Notes: generated by a model from the letters alone, not told the origin. 14,691 bases of DNA from Candidatus Woesearchaeota archaeon (GCA_016211245.1 JACQSQ010000029.1:1-14691), one strand, 5' to 3'; counted from the first letter of the stretch, positions 1-5,621 are shown. Numbers and translations are program-made.

Positions 1-20
1 ATCGTAAACTTGTGGGAGAA

Positions 21-58
21 GGTACGGACATTAATAATCGTAATAGATAATCCGTGCC
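21..58. other. Hairpin 1 at the left edge
   Basis: GGTACGGA (21-28) pairs with TCCGTGCC (51-58), eight pairs including one G-U, around a 22-nt AT-rich loop. It lies just before a second hairpin. It may be the 3' end of a transcript entering from the left; the role is unknown. Confidence 0.5.
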
Positions 59-65
59 TATATCA

Positions 66-103
66 GCGGACTTTAACAAATTATTACGAAAATTAAAGTC
101 CGC
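66..103. terminator. Perfect 11-bp inverted repeat, possible bidirectional terminator
   Basis: GCGGACTTTAA (66-76) and TTAAAGTCCGC (93-103) are perfect reverse complements around a 16-nt loop. The repeat lies 32 nt beyond the stop of the leftward eL41 gene and would also lie after any rightward gene beyond the window edge, so a shared terminator between converging transcripts is plausible. No long T-run follows directly on either strand, so the terminator role is inference. Confidence 0.45.
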
Positions 104-134
104 CCCTATAATTAAATTTTATAATGAATTATTT

Positions 135-245
135 TTAAGTAGCTCTATGCTGCTTTCTCAGCCTTCTCTCTTTTTTCATTCGCTTGCGCTGCCATTTCCA
201 TCTCATCTGCTGTTTTTTCTTCCAGCGCCTGGAGCTTCTTTTCAT
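135..245 (-). CDS. rpl41e: Large-subunit ribosomal protein eL41
   Basis: A 36-residue, extremely basic protein read leftward from ATG at 243-245 to TAA at 135-137. It begins MKRSSRRWKKK and has a core MRWKWQRKRMKK followed by a short Arg/Lys tail. This matches the archaeal/eukaryotic eL41 pattern: a single basic helix with an MRxKWxxKRM core, located in the ribosome near the subunit interface. The length fits archaeal eL41 proteins. A TATA-like element on the same strand (GTTTAAATATC, 266-276) is centred about 26 nt before the ATG, so the transcript is probably leaderless, and no Shine-Dalgarno sequence is seen. The gene diverges from the membrane-protein gene starting at 330. Genes this short are often missed by gene callers. 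The product is recognised from its motif, not from an alignment. Confidence 0.85.
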   Translation of the reverse strand: MKRSSRRWKKKQQMRWKWQRKRMKKERRLRKQHRAT

Positions 246-265
246 AACTAGATGGATTTAAGGTT

Positions 266-276
266 GATATTTAAAC
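266..276 (-). promoter_or_regulatory. TATA box for eL41
   Basis: Reads GTTTAAATATC on the minus strand, centred about 26 nt upstream of the eL41 start codon, the spacing expected for a leaderless archaeal mRNA. Confidence 0.55.
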
Positions 277-298
277 ATTGCGGCTTTACTTTCACAAA

Positions 299-312
299 TT
301 TTAAATATTAAT
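299..312 (+). promoter_or_regulatory. TATA box for the DUF6159-type gene
   Basis: TTTTAAATATTAAT lies about 25 nt before the ATG at 330, consistent with a leaderless transcript. It is divergent from the eL41 promoter in the same 84-bp gap. Confidence 0.55.
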
Positions 313-329
313 TAAAATTCTACGCTGCT

Positions 330-1172
330 ATGACAAATGTTTTCGGCAGAAGCTTTCAGCTTGCCAAGGAAAGCTTCAGGATATTGCTGCTCGACAAGGA
401 GCTTTTGCTGCTTCCAATAATTTCCGGAATTTTTATATTGATGATATTATTTACGTTCATCTTTCCGCTTTTCTTTGCCGGCTCGCTGCTTTCACAGGCA
501 TCATTCACCATTACTTTCTATTTATGGCTCTTTCTTTTTTACATTGCCAGCTATTTTATTTCAATCTTTTTTAATGTTGCTTTAGTAACTTGCGTCTCGA
601 TAAGGCTTAATGGACAAGACCCTGTTTTGATGGATGGAATAAAAAGCTCGTTCAAAAACATATACAAGATTTTCTTGTGGGCTCTTGTAGCTGCAACAGT
701 GGGGTTCATACTGAACCAGCTTGAAAGAAAATCAGAAGGATGGGTATCCAGGCTAGTGGTTTCACTTGTTGGTGTTGCATGGACATTGGCTACTTTTTTT
801 GTAATACCTGTCATGATTTTTGAGAATAAAGGCACCTTTGCGTCAATAAAGCGCTCTTCGGAGATATTCAAAAAAACGTGGGGGGAATCTGTCGTGGGGC
901 AGTTTGGAATGGGCTTGTTCTTTTTTGTGATTATGCTTGCTTCCCTCGCCATATCTTTCCTATTGGGATTTATGCTTATGCCTGTGCTTAAAATGTCTTT
1001 GGTTATTTCGTTGCTTATTATTTTTGTGCCTTTTATTATCTTAATAATGCTTTTAAGCTCCGTTCTTCATGACATATACCTAACAGCCCTCTACACATAC
1101 GCCACAACACGAAAAGTGCCAAAGGGCTTTAGCGAAGAGTTCATCAAAAACGCTTACGCCCACAAAGCATAG
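330..1172 (+). CDS. Six-helix integral membrane protein, DUF6159-like
   Basis: A 280-residue protein that is mostly hydrophobic. About six membrane segments can be seen, near residues 25-50, 58-88, 113-130, 143-167, 190-218 and 222-252. The N-terminus (FGRSFQLAKESFRILLLDKELLLLPIISG) is a short amphipathic stretch followed by a Leu-rich first helix, and the tail (VPKGFSEEFIKNAYAHKA) is polar. This layout resembles the DUF6159/glycerophosphodiesterase-membrane-domain-like proteins common in archaea and bacteria, for which no biochemical function is established. No catalytic motif is visible. The ATG at 330 is supported by a TATA box 25 nt upstream, and there is no Shine-Dalgarno sequence. The gene stands alone between divergent eL41 and the tRNA/polymerase block. 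The family call is from memory of the pattern; membrane localisation is secure. Confidence 0.7.
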   Translation: MTNVFGRSFQLAKESFRILLLDKELLLLPIISGIFILMILFTFIFPLFFAGSLLSQASFTITFYLWLFLFYIASYFISIFFNVALVTCVSIRLNGQDPVLMDGIKSSFKNIYKIFLWALVAATVGFILNQLERKSEGWVSRLVVSLVGVAWTLATFFVIPVMIFENKGTFASIKRSSEIFKKTWGESVVGQFGMGLFFFVIMLASLAISFLLGFMLMPVLKMSLVISLLIIFVPFIILIMLLSSVLHDIYLTALYTYATTRKVPKGFSEEFIKNAYAHKA

Positions 1173-1397
1173 CCTATATACTCTATAAGCAACAAATTTA
1201 TATACAAGTAATTCCAGGAACAAATGCCAGATTAGAATTATTGCTAGAATCCAAAAGCTTTATAAATAACCGAATTATCCTAATCACTATGATGAATAAT
1301 CCTTCTTTAGACAAAAGACTATGATTTCGTGGTTTATTTTGCTATAAGGGGATTACTATGCCTTTTTCAATAGAATGCGAGCGTCAATCACGCACCT
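1173..1397. other. Spacer before the tRNA/polymerase block
   Basis: A 225-nt AT-rich gap. It holds one strong promoter-like element (1258-1268), a weaker TATA-like stretch (1194-1204) and a weak 4-bp hairpin just before tRNA-Asp (1381-1393). Two tiny open frames (1289-1324 and 1358-1444) are not convincing as genes. No RNA gene was recognised here. Confidence 0.5.
1258..1268 (+). promoter_or_regulatory. Archaeal BRE/TATA promoter, probably for the tRNA-rpo transcript
   Basis: CTTTATAAATA, preceded by A-rich AAAAG resembling a BRE, gives an expected start near 1289. It is the best promoter before tRNA-Asp (1398) and rpoH (1780). The 110-nt leader this implies is long for a tRNA precursor, so a closer weak promoter (for example around 1340-1347, GCTATAAG) is an alternative. 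Confidence 0.45.
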
Positions 1398-1418
1398 GCC
1401 CTGGTAGTGTAGCCTGGA

Positions 1419-1452
1419 TCAGCATGAAAAAGGCAGATTAGCGCTGCAGGAA
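1419..1452 (+). other. tRNA-Asp intron 1 (D loop, 34 nt)
   Basis: BHB: exon CCTG (1413-1416) pairs with intron CAGG (1447-1450). The 5' bulge GA|T spans 1417-1419 and the 3' bulge AA|C spans 1451-1453. The intron closes with CAGC (1420-1423) and GCTG (1443-1446). The outer exon-exon helix is weak. A competing reading that uses the CATG repeat (1422-1425 / 1457-1460) gives no proper BHB and a poorer D arm. Confidence 0.75.
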
Positions 1453-1471
1453 CTATCATGGAGCCCTGTCA

Positions 1472-1511
1472 TGTCAAAGGCAAGCTTTCATTTAAGCAAG
1501 CCGAGGCAGAA
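1472..1511 (+). other. tRNA-Asp intron 2 (canonical 37/38, 40 nt)
   Basis: BHB: anticodon-loop CTGT (1466-1469) pairs with intron GCAG (1506-1509), including one T-G pair. Bulges are CA|T (1470-1472) and AA|C (1510-1512). The anticodon stem is the outer helix. The intron folds internally as GGC-aa-GCTT / AAGC-aa-GCC (1479-1502). Confidence 0.85.
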
Positions 1512-1532
1512 CGGCTCCGACTCGGGTTCAAA

Positions 1533-1562
1533 TAAAATAATTTAAAAAATTATGATTGAAAT
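1533..1562 (+). other. tRNA-Asp intron 3 (T loop 59/60, 30 nt)
   Basis: BHB: T-loop TTCA (1527-1530) pairs with intron TGAA (1557-1560). Bulges are AA|T (1531-1533) and AT|T (1561-1563). The T stem is the outer helix, and ATAATT/AATTAT closes the intron. Removal restores the T loop TTCAAAT. Confidence 0.85.
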
Positions 1563-1592
1563 TCCCGACCAGGGCGCTCTTATCGAAGGCGG

Positions 1593-1608
1593 GCGTGCAA
1601 AAGCACGC
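1593..1608 (+). other. Hairpin between the two tRNAs
   Basis: GCGTGC (1593-1598) pairs perfectly with GCACGC (1603-1608) around an AAAA loop. It lies in the 37-nt tRNA-Asp/tRNA-Lys spacer and could act as a processing or pausing signal in a joint precursor; the role is unknown. Confidence 0.5.
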
Positions 1609-1644
1609 ATCACGGGCCGGTAGCTCAGCCTGGTAGAGCACCTG

Positions 1645-1671
1645 AAGAAAGCTAATGCTTGTCGGGGTGAA
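1645..1671 (+). other. tRNA-Lys intron 1 (anticodon stem 30/31, 27 nt)
   Basis: BHB: exon CACC (1639-1642) pairs with intron GGTG (1666-1669). Bulges are TG|A (1643-1645) and AA|A (1670-1672). The outer helix is GAG with CTT (1636-1638 / 1673-1675). The intron tip is AAGC-taat-GCTT. This is a non-canonical site inside the anticodon stem. Confidence 0.82.
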
Positions 1672-1700
1672 ACTTTTAATCAGGTGGTCGCGAGTCCGAA

Positions 1701-1732
1701 TTCGAGCATGCTTTAATAAGCAAGACCGGAAG
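1701..1732 (+). other. tRNA-Lys intron 2 (T loop 59/60, 32 nt)
   Basis: BHB: T-loop TCCG (1695-1698) pairs with intron CGGA (1727-1730). Bulges are AA|T (1699-1701) and AG|T (1731-1733). The T stem is the outer helix, and TGCTT-taat-AAGCA closes the intron. It is the same position and geometry as tRNA-Asp intron 3. Confidence 0.85.
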
Positions 1733-1779
1733 TCTCGTCCGGCCCACTTTTTACATGGGGAGCAGTGATAAATCATAAG

Positions 1780-2025
1780 ATGAAAAAGATTAAATTCAAG
1801 GTTGACAAGCATACACTTACGCCAAAACACGTGAAGCTCAGCGAAAAGGAAAAAACGCAGTTATTTGAGAAATATCATGTAACTTCTAAGGAGATGCCGA
1901 AGATACTGAAGACAGATGCGGCTCTGCGGGAGTTGGATACAAAGCCCGGAGATGTTGTCAGGATAATAAGAAAAAGCCCGACTGCGGGAGAAGCAGCATT
2001 TTACAGGGTGGTAATTGATGTATAA
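1780..2025 (+). CDS. rpoH: DNA-directed RNA polymerase subunit H (RpoH)
   Basis: An 81-residue protein from the ATG at 1780 (MKKIKFKVDKHTLTPKHVKL). It is the archaeal counterpart of the C-terminal domain of eukaryotic Rpb5, part of the polymerase jaw that contacts downstream DNA. The family signatures are clear: TPKHVKLSEKEK near the start, MPKIL in the middle, and the terminal block KPGDVVRIIRKSPTAGEAAFYRVV. The length is normal. An alternative GTG start at 1765 would add five residues (MINHK), but family proteins usually begin just before the KFKV-like stretch. GGGGAG at 1757-1762 is too far from the ATG and too near the GTG to decide. It is the first gene of the polymerase block, directly after tRNA-Lys, and overlaps rpoB'' by 8 nt. 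Confidence 0.93.
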   Translation: MKKIKFKVDKHTLTPKHVKLSEKEKTQLFEKYHVTSKEMPKILKTDAALRELDTKPGDVVRIIRKSPTAGEAAFYRVVIDV

Positions 2026-3505
2026 ATACGGCAAGATCCTAATACAAAAATATTTTCAGGAGCAGAGCTTTGTAGATTCAGATATAGGATCTTTCAACAA
2101 TTTCATAGAAAAAGAGCTGAACAACATCATTGAGGAAAACAAGGAGATTATTCCCACAATTATTCCCCATAACATCGACGAGTTCAAAATCAAGCTTGAC
2201 AAAATCTGGGTCGAAAAGCCGAAGATGATTGAAGCTGACGGCTCTTCAAGAAATATTTACCCGATGGAAGCCCGCTTGCGAAAAATAACTTATTCTGCTC
2301 CCACATGGATAACAGTTTCTGCCCATATCAACGGCGTTCAAAGAGAATCTTTTGATACACAAATAGGAAATCTTCCGATAATGCTGAAAAGCAAATGGTG
2401 CCATCTTCACAAGTTAAACAAGGACGAATTAACCGCAAAGGGCGAGGATCCCGATGAGCCAGGGGGCTACTTTATCATAAACGGGACAGAAAAGGTTTTG
2501 ATAACCATCGAGGATTTAGCGTCAAACAAGTTCCTCATAGAGAAGGACGCAACAGGCCCAAGCGAGATTGTCGGCAAGCTGTTTTCCGAATATGGGTCTT
2601 ACAAGATACCCCACACAATCGAAAAGATGAAGGACGGGCTTTTTTACCTTACATTCACAAGGGTCAAAAGAATCCCCATAATTGTCGTTATCAAGGCATT
2701 AAGCTTGCTCAAAGATGAGGAAATCACAAAATTCATCTCTTCCGACAAGCAGTTTGACGAGGTCATCATAAACCTCCTTGAGTTTGTGAACATAAAGAGC
2801 GAGGAAGAGGCCCTTGATTATATTGCAAAGAAAATTGGGATAACCCAATCCAAGGAAGTCAGGATAGAGAGAATGAAAGAAATACTTGATAAGTATCTGC
2901 TCCCCCATATAGGAATAAGGCAGGAAGACAGAATATATAAGGCGTATAACCTCTGCAAGATGCTGAAAAAATATATCCTGGCATCCAACGGCGAGCTTGA
3001 GGTTGACGACAAGGATCATTATGCCAACAAAAGGCTCAAAATGAGCGGCGATCTGCTGGCAGATTTAATAAGGCTGAACTTAAAAGTTCTCATTGGCGAC
3101 CTTTTATATAATTTTCAAAGGATTGTCAAAAGGGGAAAATTTCCATCGATAAAGGTGATTATAAGGGACAAGCTGCTTACACAAAGGATTTATTCTTCAA
3201 TGGCTACCGGAGTATGGGTTGGCGGCAGGAAAGGAATAAGCCAGAGAATCCAGAGGCTGAACTATCTTGAGACACTGTCGCACCTTCAGAGGGTTGTAAG
3301 CCCGTTAAGCGCTTCACAGGAAAATTTTGAAGCAAGGGAGCTTCATCCAACACATCTTGGAAGGTTGTGCCCTATTGAAACTCCTGAAGGAACAAACATA
3401 GGGTTGAGAAAGAATTTGGCACTGCTTTGCACTATTTCAGCCGACTCGAATGAAGAAGAGATTTTGAAGTCTCTAAAGGCATTAAACTTAAAGGTAATAA
3501 GATAA
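2018..3505 (+). CDS. rpoB2: DNA-directed RNA polymerase subunit B'' (N-terminal part of B)
   Basis: A 495-residue protein covering the protrusion, lobe and fork regions of the Rpb2/beta-type subunit. The C-terminal part (about residues 422-470) holds the conserved block HLQRVVSPLS...ELHPTHLGRL..PIETPEGTNIGLRKNLAL, the fork-loop/active-site face. The protein ends shortly after it, at the usual archaeal split point. I chose ATG 2018 over the preceding in-frame TTG at 2015: GGTGG (2007-2011) gives a Shine-Dalgarno match 6 nt upstream, and the start overlaps the rpoH stop by 8 nt, implying translational coupling. The stop is followed after 1 nt by rpoB', so this is the ordinary B''/B' split of many euryarchaea and DPANN, not a frameshift. 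Length is normal. Confidence 0.96.
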   Translation: MYKYGKILIQKYFQEQSFVDSDIGSFNNFIEKELNNIIEENKEIIPTIIPHNIDEFKIKLDKIWVEKPKMIEADGSSRNIYPMEARLRKITYSAPTWITVSAHINGVQRESFDTQIGNLPIMLKSKWCHLHKLNKDELTAKGEDPDEPGGYFIINGTEKVLITIEDLASNKFLIEKDATGPSEIVGKLFSEYGSYKIPHTIEKMKDGLFYLTFTRVKRIPIIVVIKALSLLKDEEITKFISSDKQFDEVIINLLEFVNIKSEEEALDYIAKKIGITQSKEVRIERMKEILDKYLLPHIGIRQEDRIYKAYNLCKMLKKYILASNGELEVDDKDHYANKRLKMSGDLLADLIRLNLKVLIGDLLYNFQRIVKRGKFPSIKVIIRDKLLTQRIYSSMATGVWVGGRKGISQRIQRLNYLETLSHLQRVVSPLSASQENFEARELHPTHLGRLCPIETPEGTNIGLRKNLALLCTISADSNEEEILKSLKALNLKVIR

Positions 3506-3506
3506 A

Positions 3507-5309
3507 ATGGCAGAAGTTTACCTGAACAGCAAATTTGTAGGGGTTGTCGACAATCCTGTAGAATTTGTGCAGAAAATAAGGGAAGAAAGGAGAAAAGGCT
3601 TGGTTTCAGACATACTTAACCTGAGCTATAAGGAGAAAATAGATGAAGTCCGCATTGAAAGCTCCAAAGGAAGGGCAAGAAGGCCGCTGATAATAGTGAA
3701 AGACGGAGTTCCTTTGCTTACTGAAAAACACATAAAGCAACTTGAAAAAAATGAGATATCATGGAGCGACCTGGTAAAGCAGGGCATAATAGAATATCTT
3801 GATGCCGCAGAGGAAGAAGATACGTTAGTCGCGTTTTTTGAGAACGAGCTGATGCCGGAGCATACACACCTTGAGATAACTCCATTGGCCATGCTTGGAT
3901 ATTGCACTTCATTAGTGCCGTACGGAAATTTCAACCAATCAACAAGACTCAATGCAGGCTCAAAAAACCAGAAACAGGCTTTGGGATTTTACGCCTCAAA
4001 TTTTGCTGTCAGGATGGACATGGACGTCAACCTGCTGCATTATCCCCAAAAGCCAGTGGTTAACACAATAATCCATGATATTTCTGATTACGAGATGCAT
4101 CCTGCCGGGCAAAACATAGTTGTTGCGATTATGAGCTACAAGGGCTATAATATGGAGGATGCGATAATACTTAACAAAGGCTCGATTGAAAGAGGGCTTG
4201 GGCGATCTACATATTACAGGCCGAGCATTGCAGAAGAGCTTAGATATGCCGGCGGCCTGATAGACCAGATTTGCATTCCGGACAAGGATGTGAAAGGGTA
4301 CAAGACGGAAAAGGACTACAGGCTTTTGGAAGATGACGGGATTATCTATCCTGAAGCAAAGGTAAGGGAAGGGGATGTTGTTATAGGAAAGACAAGCCCG
4401 CCAAGATTCTTGAGCTCTATGGAGGAATACAGCCTGGCGTCAAGCACCAGAAGAGAAAGCTCAATCAACCTAAAGCACGGCGAAGAAGGCGTGATAGATT
4501 TTGTTCTTCTGACAGAAAACGAGGAAGGCAACAAGCTGATTCAAGTAAGAATAAGGGACGAGAGAATACCTGAAATAGGAGATAAATTCACAAGCAGGCA
4601 CGGGCAAAAGGGAATTGTCGGATTGATTGTTCAGCAGAGTGACATGCCGTTTTCAGCGTCAGGAATTGTCCCGGACTTGATTTTCTCGCCACACGGCATA
4701 CCATCAAGAATGACCATAGCCCATTTGATCGAGATGGTGGCAGGAAAAGTCGGAGCCTTAGCTGGCAGGTACATTAATGGCACAACGTTTGATGCGGAGC
4801 CAGAAGAGAGATTGCGAAAGGAATTGCTGTCTTTGGGTTTTAGAGAAAACGGGAGTGAAACAATTTACAATGGGCAGAATGGCGAGCAGTACCAGGCTAA
4901 TATTTTCGTCGGCAATATGTATTATTTGAAATTGAAGCACATGGTTGCAAACAAGATTCATTCAAGGGCGCGAGGCCCAATACAATTGTTAACCCGGCAG
5001 CCTACAGAAGGCAGGGCCAAGGAAGGCGGATTAAGGCTGGGGGAGATGGAAAAAGATACTTTTGTGGCTCATGGGGCATCCTTATTGCTGAAAGAAAGAT
5101 TTGACTCTGACAGGACAATTGTTCCTGTTTGCGAAAGCTGCGGGATAATCGCAATAAAAGACAACTACAAAAACAAATCTTATTGCCCTGTATGCGGCGA
5201 AAATACGGAAGTGAATGACATAGAGATCAGCTATGCATTCAAGCTCATGCTTGATGAGTTCAAGTCGCTGGGCGTATATCCAAAGCTGCAGCTGGAGAGC
5301 AAATACTAG
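3507..5309 (+). CDS. rpoB1: DNA-directed RNA polymerase subunit B' (C-terminal part of B)
   Basis: A 600-residue protein carrying the hybrid-binding, wall, anchor and clamp parts of the B subunit. Visible signatures are LVPYGNFNQSTRLNAGSKNQ near residue 140; MSYKGYNMEDA at 209-219; GDKFTSRHGQKG at 358-369, in the hybrid-binding region that lines the active centre; and TRQPTEGRAKEGGLRLGEME before the clamp. A C-terminal zinc site has Cys 542, 545, 560 and 563 (CESC...CPVC). It starts with MAEVYLN 1 nt after the rpoB'' stop, so the two are co-translated. With B'' it forms one half of the catalytic cleft. All key blocks are intact. After it the operon is interrupted by a 312-nt structured spacer in place of the usual rpoA'. 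Confidence 0.97.
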   Translation: MAEVYLNSKFVGVVDNPVEFVQKIREERRKGLVSDILNLSYKEKIDEVRIESSKGRARRPLIIVKDGVPLLTEKHIKQLEKNEISWSDLVKQGIIEYLDAAEEEDTLVAFFENELMPEHTHLEITPLAMLGYCTSLVPYGNFNQSTRLNAGSKNQKQALGFYASNFAVRMDMDVNLLHYPQKPVVNTIIHDISDYEMHPAGQNIVVAIMSYKGYNMEDAIILNKGSIERGLGRSTYYRPSIAEELRYAGGLIDQICIPDKDVKGYKTEKDYRLLEDDGIIYPEAKVREGDVVIGKTSPPRFLSSMEEYSLASSTRRESSINLKHGEEGVIDFVLLTENEEGNKLIQVRIRDERIPEIGDKFTSRHGQKGIVGLIVQQSDMPFSASGIVPDLIFSPHGIPSRMTIAHLIEMVAGKVGALAGRYINGTTFDAEPEERLRKELLSLGFRENGSETIYNGQNGEQYQANIFVGNMYYLKLKHMVANKIHSRARGPIQLLTRQPTEGRAKEGGLRLGEMEKDTFVAHGASLLLKERFDSDRTIVPVCESCGIIAIKDNYKNKSYCPVCGENTEVNDIEISYAFKLMLDEFKSLGVYPKLQLESKY

Positions 5310-5420
5310 AAAAAAATTATAATAAAGTCCCAATAACAAAATAAAATTCATTACGAAAAGAAAAATAATAATCATTAACGTAAAACGGCCTTGCGCTGCA
5401 AAGTGATAAATGCGACTATA

Positions 5421-5461
5421 GCAAACCACACTAATATTCGTATCTTTTCGCTGTGATTTGC
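5421..5461. other. Spacer hairpin H1
   Basis: Ten-position stem, nine paired (mismatch C5426/A5456), around a 21-nt loop. Confidence 0.55.
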
Positions 5462-5480
5462 TTATTAGGAAATAATATAT

Positions 5481-5522
5481 CGGAAATCGTCAAAAATTAT
5501 TAATGTATTGCTGCGATTTCCG
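5481..5522. other. Spacer hairpin H2
   Basis: Perfect 9-bp inverted repeat around a 24-nt loop. The loop begins TCAAAAA, the same bases as the 5' arm of H3, so the H3 3' arm could switch partners. Confidence 0.6.
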
Positions 5523-5529
5523 AGTATGC

Positions 5530-5572
5530 TCAAAAACCACAACAAATTATAATAAATCTTGGCGGTTTTTGA
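5530..5572. other. Spacer hairpin H3
   Basis: Perfect 9-bp inverted repeat around a 25-nt loop. The T5 run is in its 3' arm. It could terminate the rpoB' transcript or mark the 5' boundary of the rpoA'' leader. Confidence 0.6.
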
Positions 5573-5621
5573 CATCTCACAGAAAAAATAAAAAACAAAA
5601 TTAAAAATAAACAAACAAAAA

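Larger units (their letters stand above)
1398..1576 (+). tRNA. tRNA-Asp(GUC) with three introns
   Basis: The acceptor stem GCCCTGG (1398-1404) pairs with CCAGGGC (1569-1575), with discriminator G at 1576 as in archaeal tRNA-Asp. Removing three introns gives a normal 75-nt tRNA. The D arm has G18G19 and reads TATCATG at its 3' side. The anticodon stem is GAGCC (1461-1465) with GGCTC (1513-1517), around loop CTGTCAC with anticodon GTC at 1468-1470. The variable loop is CGAC, and the T stem TCGGG (1522-1526) pairs with CCCGA (1564-1568) around loop TTCAAAT. Introns lie in the D loop (20/20a), at the canonical 37/38 site and in the T loop (59/60). Each sits in a BHB motif with a 4-bp central helix and two 3-nt bulges. 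CCA is not encoded. The gene lies 37 nt before tRNA-Lys, on the strand of the polymerase operon. Confidence 0.88.
1614..1746 (+). tRNA. tRNA-Lys(UUU) with two introns
   Basis: The acceptor GGGCCGG (1614-1620) pairs with CCGGCCC (1739-1745), with discriminator A at 1746. The D stem is GCTC/GAGC (1623-1626, 1636-1639) with loop AGCCTGGTA. After removal of a 27-nt intron the anticodon arm is CCTGA-CTTTTAA-TCAGG, with anticodon TTT at 1675-1677. The variable loop is TGGTC. After removal of a 32-nt intron the T arm is GCGAG-TCCGAAT-CTCGT, where the 49-65 pair is G-T. The mature RNA is 74 nt. Acceptor, D arm and variable loop match archaeal tRNA-Lys closely. One oddity is that position 55 is C instead of the near-universal T (pseudouridine). 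CCA is not encoded. A T5 run follows at 1748-1752, and the rpoH ATG comes 33 nt after the tRNA. Confidence 0.88.
5310..5621. other. 312-nt hairpin-rich spacer between rpoB' and rpoA''
   Basis: No gene was found in this stretch. It contains three successive hairpins of similar size. H1 is GCAAACCACA (5421-5430) with TGTGATTTGC (5452-5461), with one mismatch. H2 is CGGAAATCG (5481-5489) with CGATTTCCG (5514-5522), perfect. H3 is TCAAAAACC (5530-5538) with GGTTTTTGA (5564-5572), perfect. Loops are 21-25 nt and AT-rich. CGAAAAG (5354-5360) could also pair with CTTTTCG (5444-5450) inside the H1 loop. The last 39 nt (5583-5621) contain no G. This may be an intercistronic structured RNA, a terminator/promoter region or a remnant of rearrangement. 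Confidence 0.6.

Noticed and set aside
54..251. Rightward 65-residue open frame across the left edge
   Set aside because: It is a shadow of the eL41 gene on the other strand; Ser/Leu/Phe-rich with no family resemblance.
1289..1324. Eleven-residue peptide (MMNNPSLDKRL) placed about 26 nt after the TATA box at 1258-1268
   Set aside because: The spacing fits a leaderless start, but the frame is too short to support coding, and no link to the downstream genes is visible.
1289..1345. Possible C/D-box small RNA (ATGATGA at 1289-1295)
   Set aside because: No CUGA D box or proper C'/D' pair follows at a suitable distance.
1358..1444. Small open frame running into tRNA-Asp
   Set aside because: It overlaps the tRNA D arm and first intron and has no Shine-Dalgarno sequence or family match.
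1422..1460. Alternative first tRNA-Asp intron bounded by the CATG direct repeat
   Set aside because: The cut sites do not form a BHB with 3-nt bulges, and the resulting D arm is a poorer match than the 20/20a solution.
1528..1830. Leftward 100-residue open frame across tRNA-Lys
   Set aside because: It covers a tRNA gene and the rpoH start; the translation has no recognisable pattern.
2018..5309. rpoB broken by a frameshift or stop
   Set aside because: The break is at the natural B''/B' boundary, both parts have normal ends and starts, and such a split is standard in many archaea.
5421..5572. CRISPR-like or tandem repeat array in the polymerase spacer
   Set aside because: The hairpin stems differ in sequence; there is no repeated unit with regular spacers.
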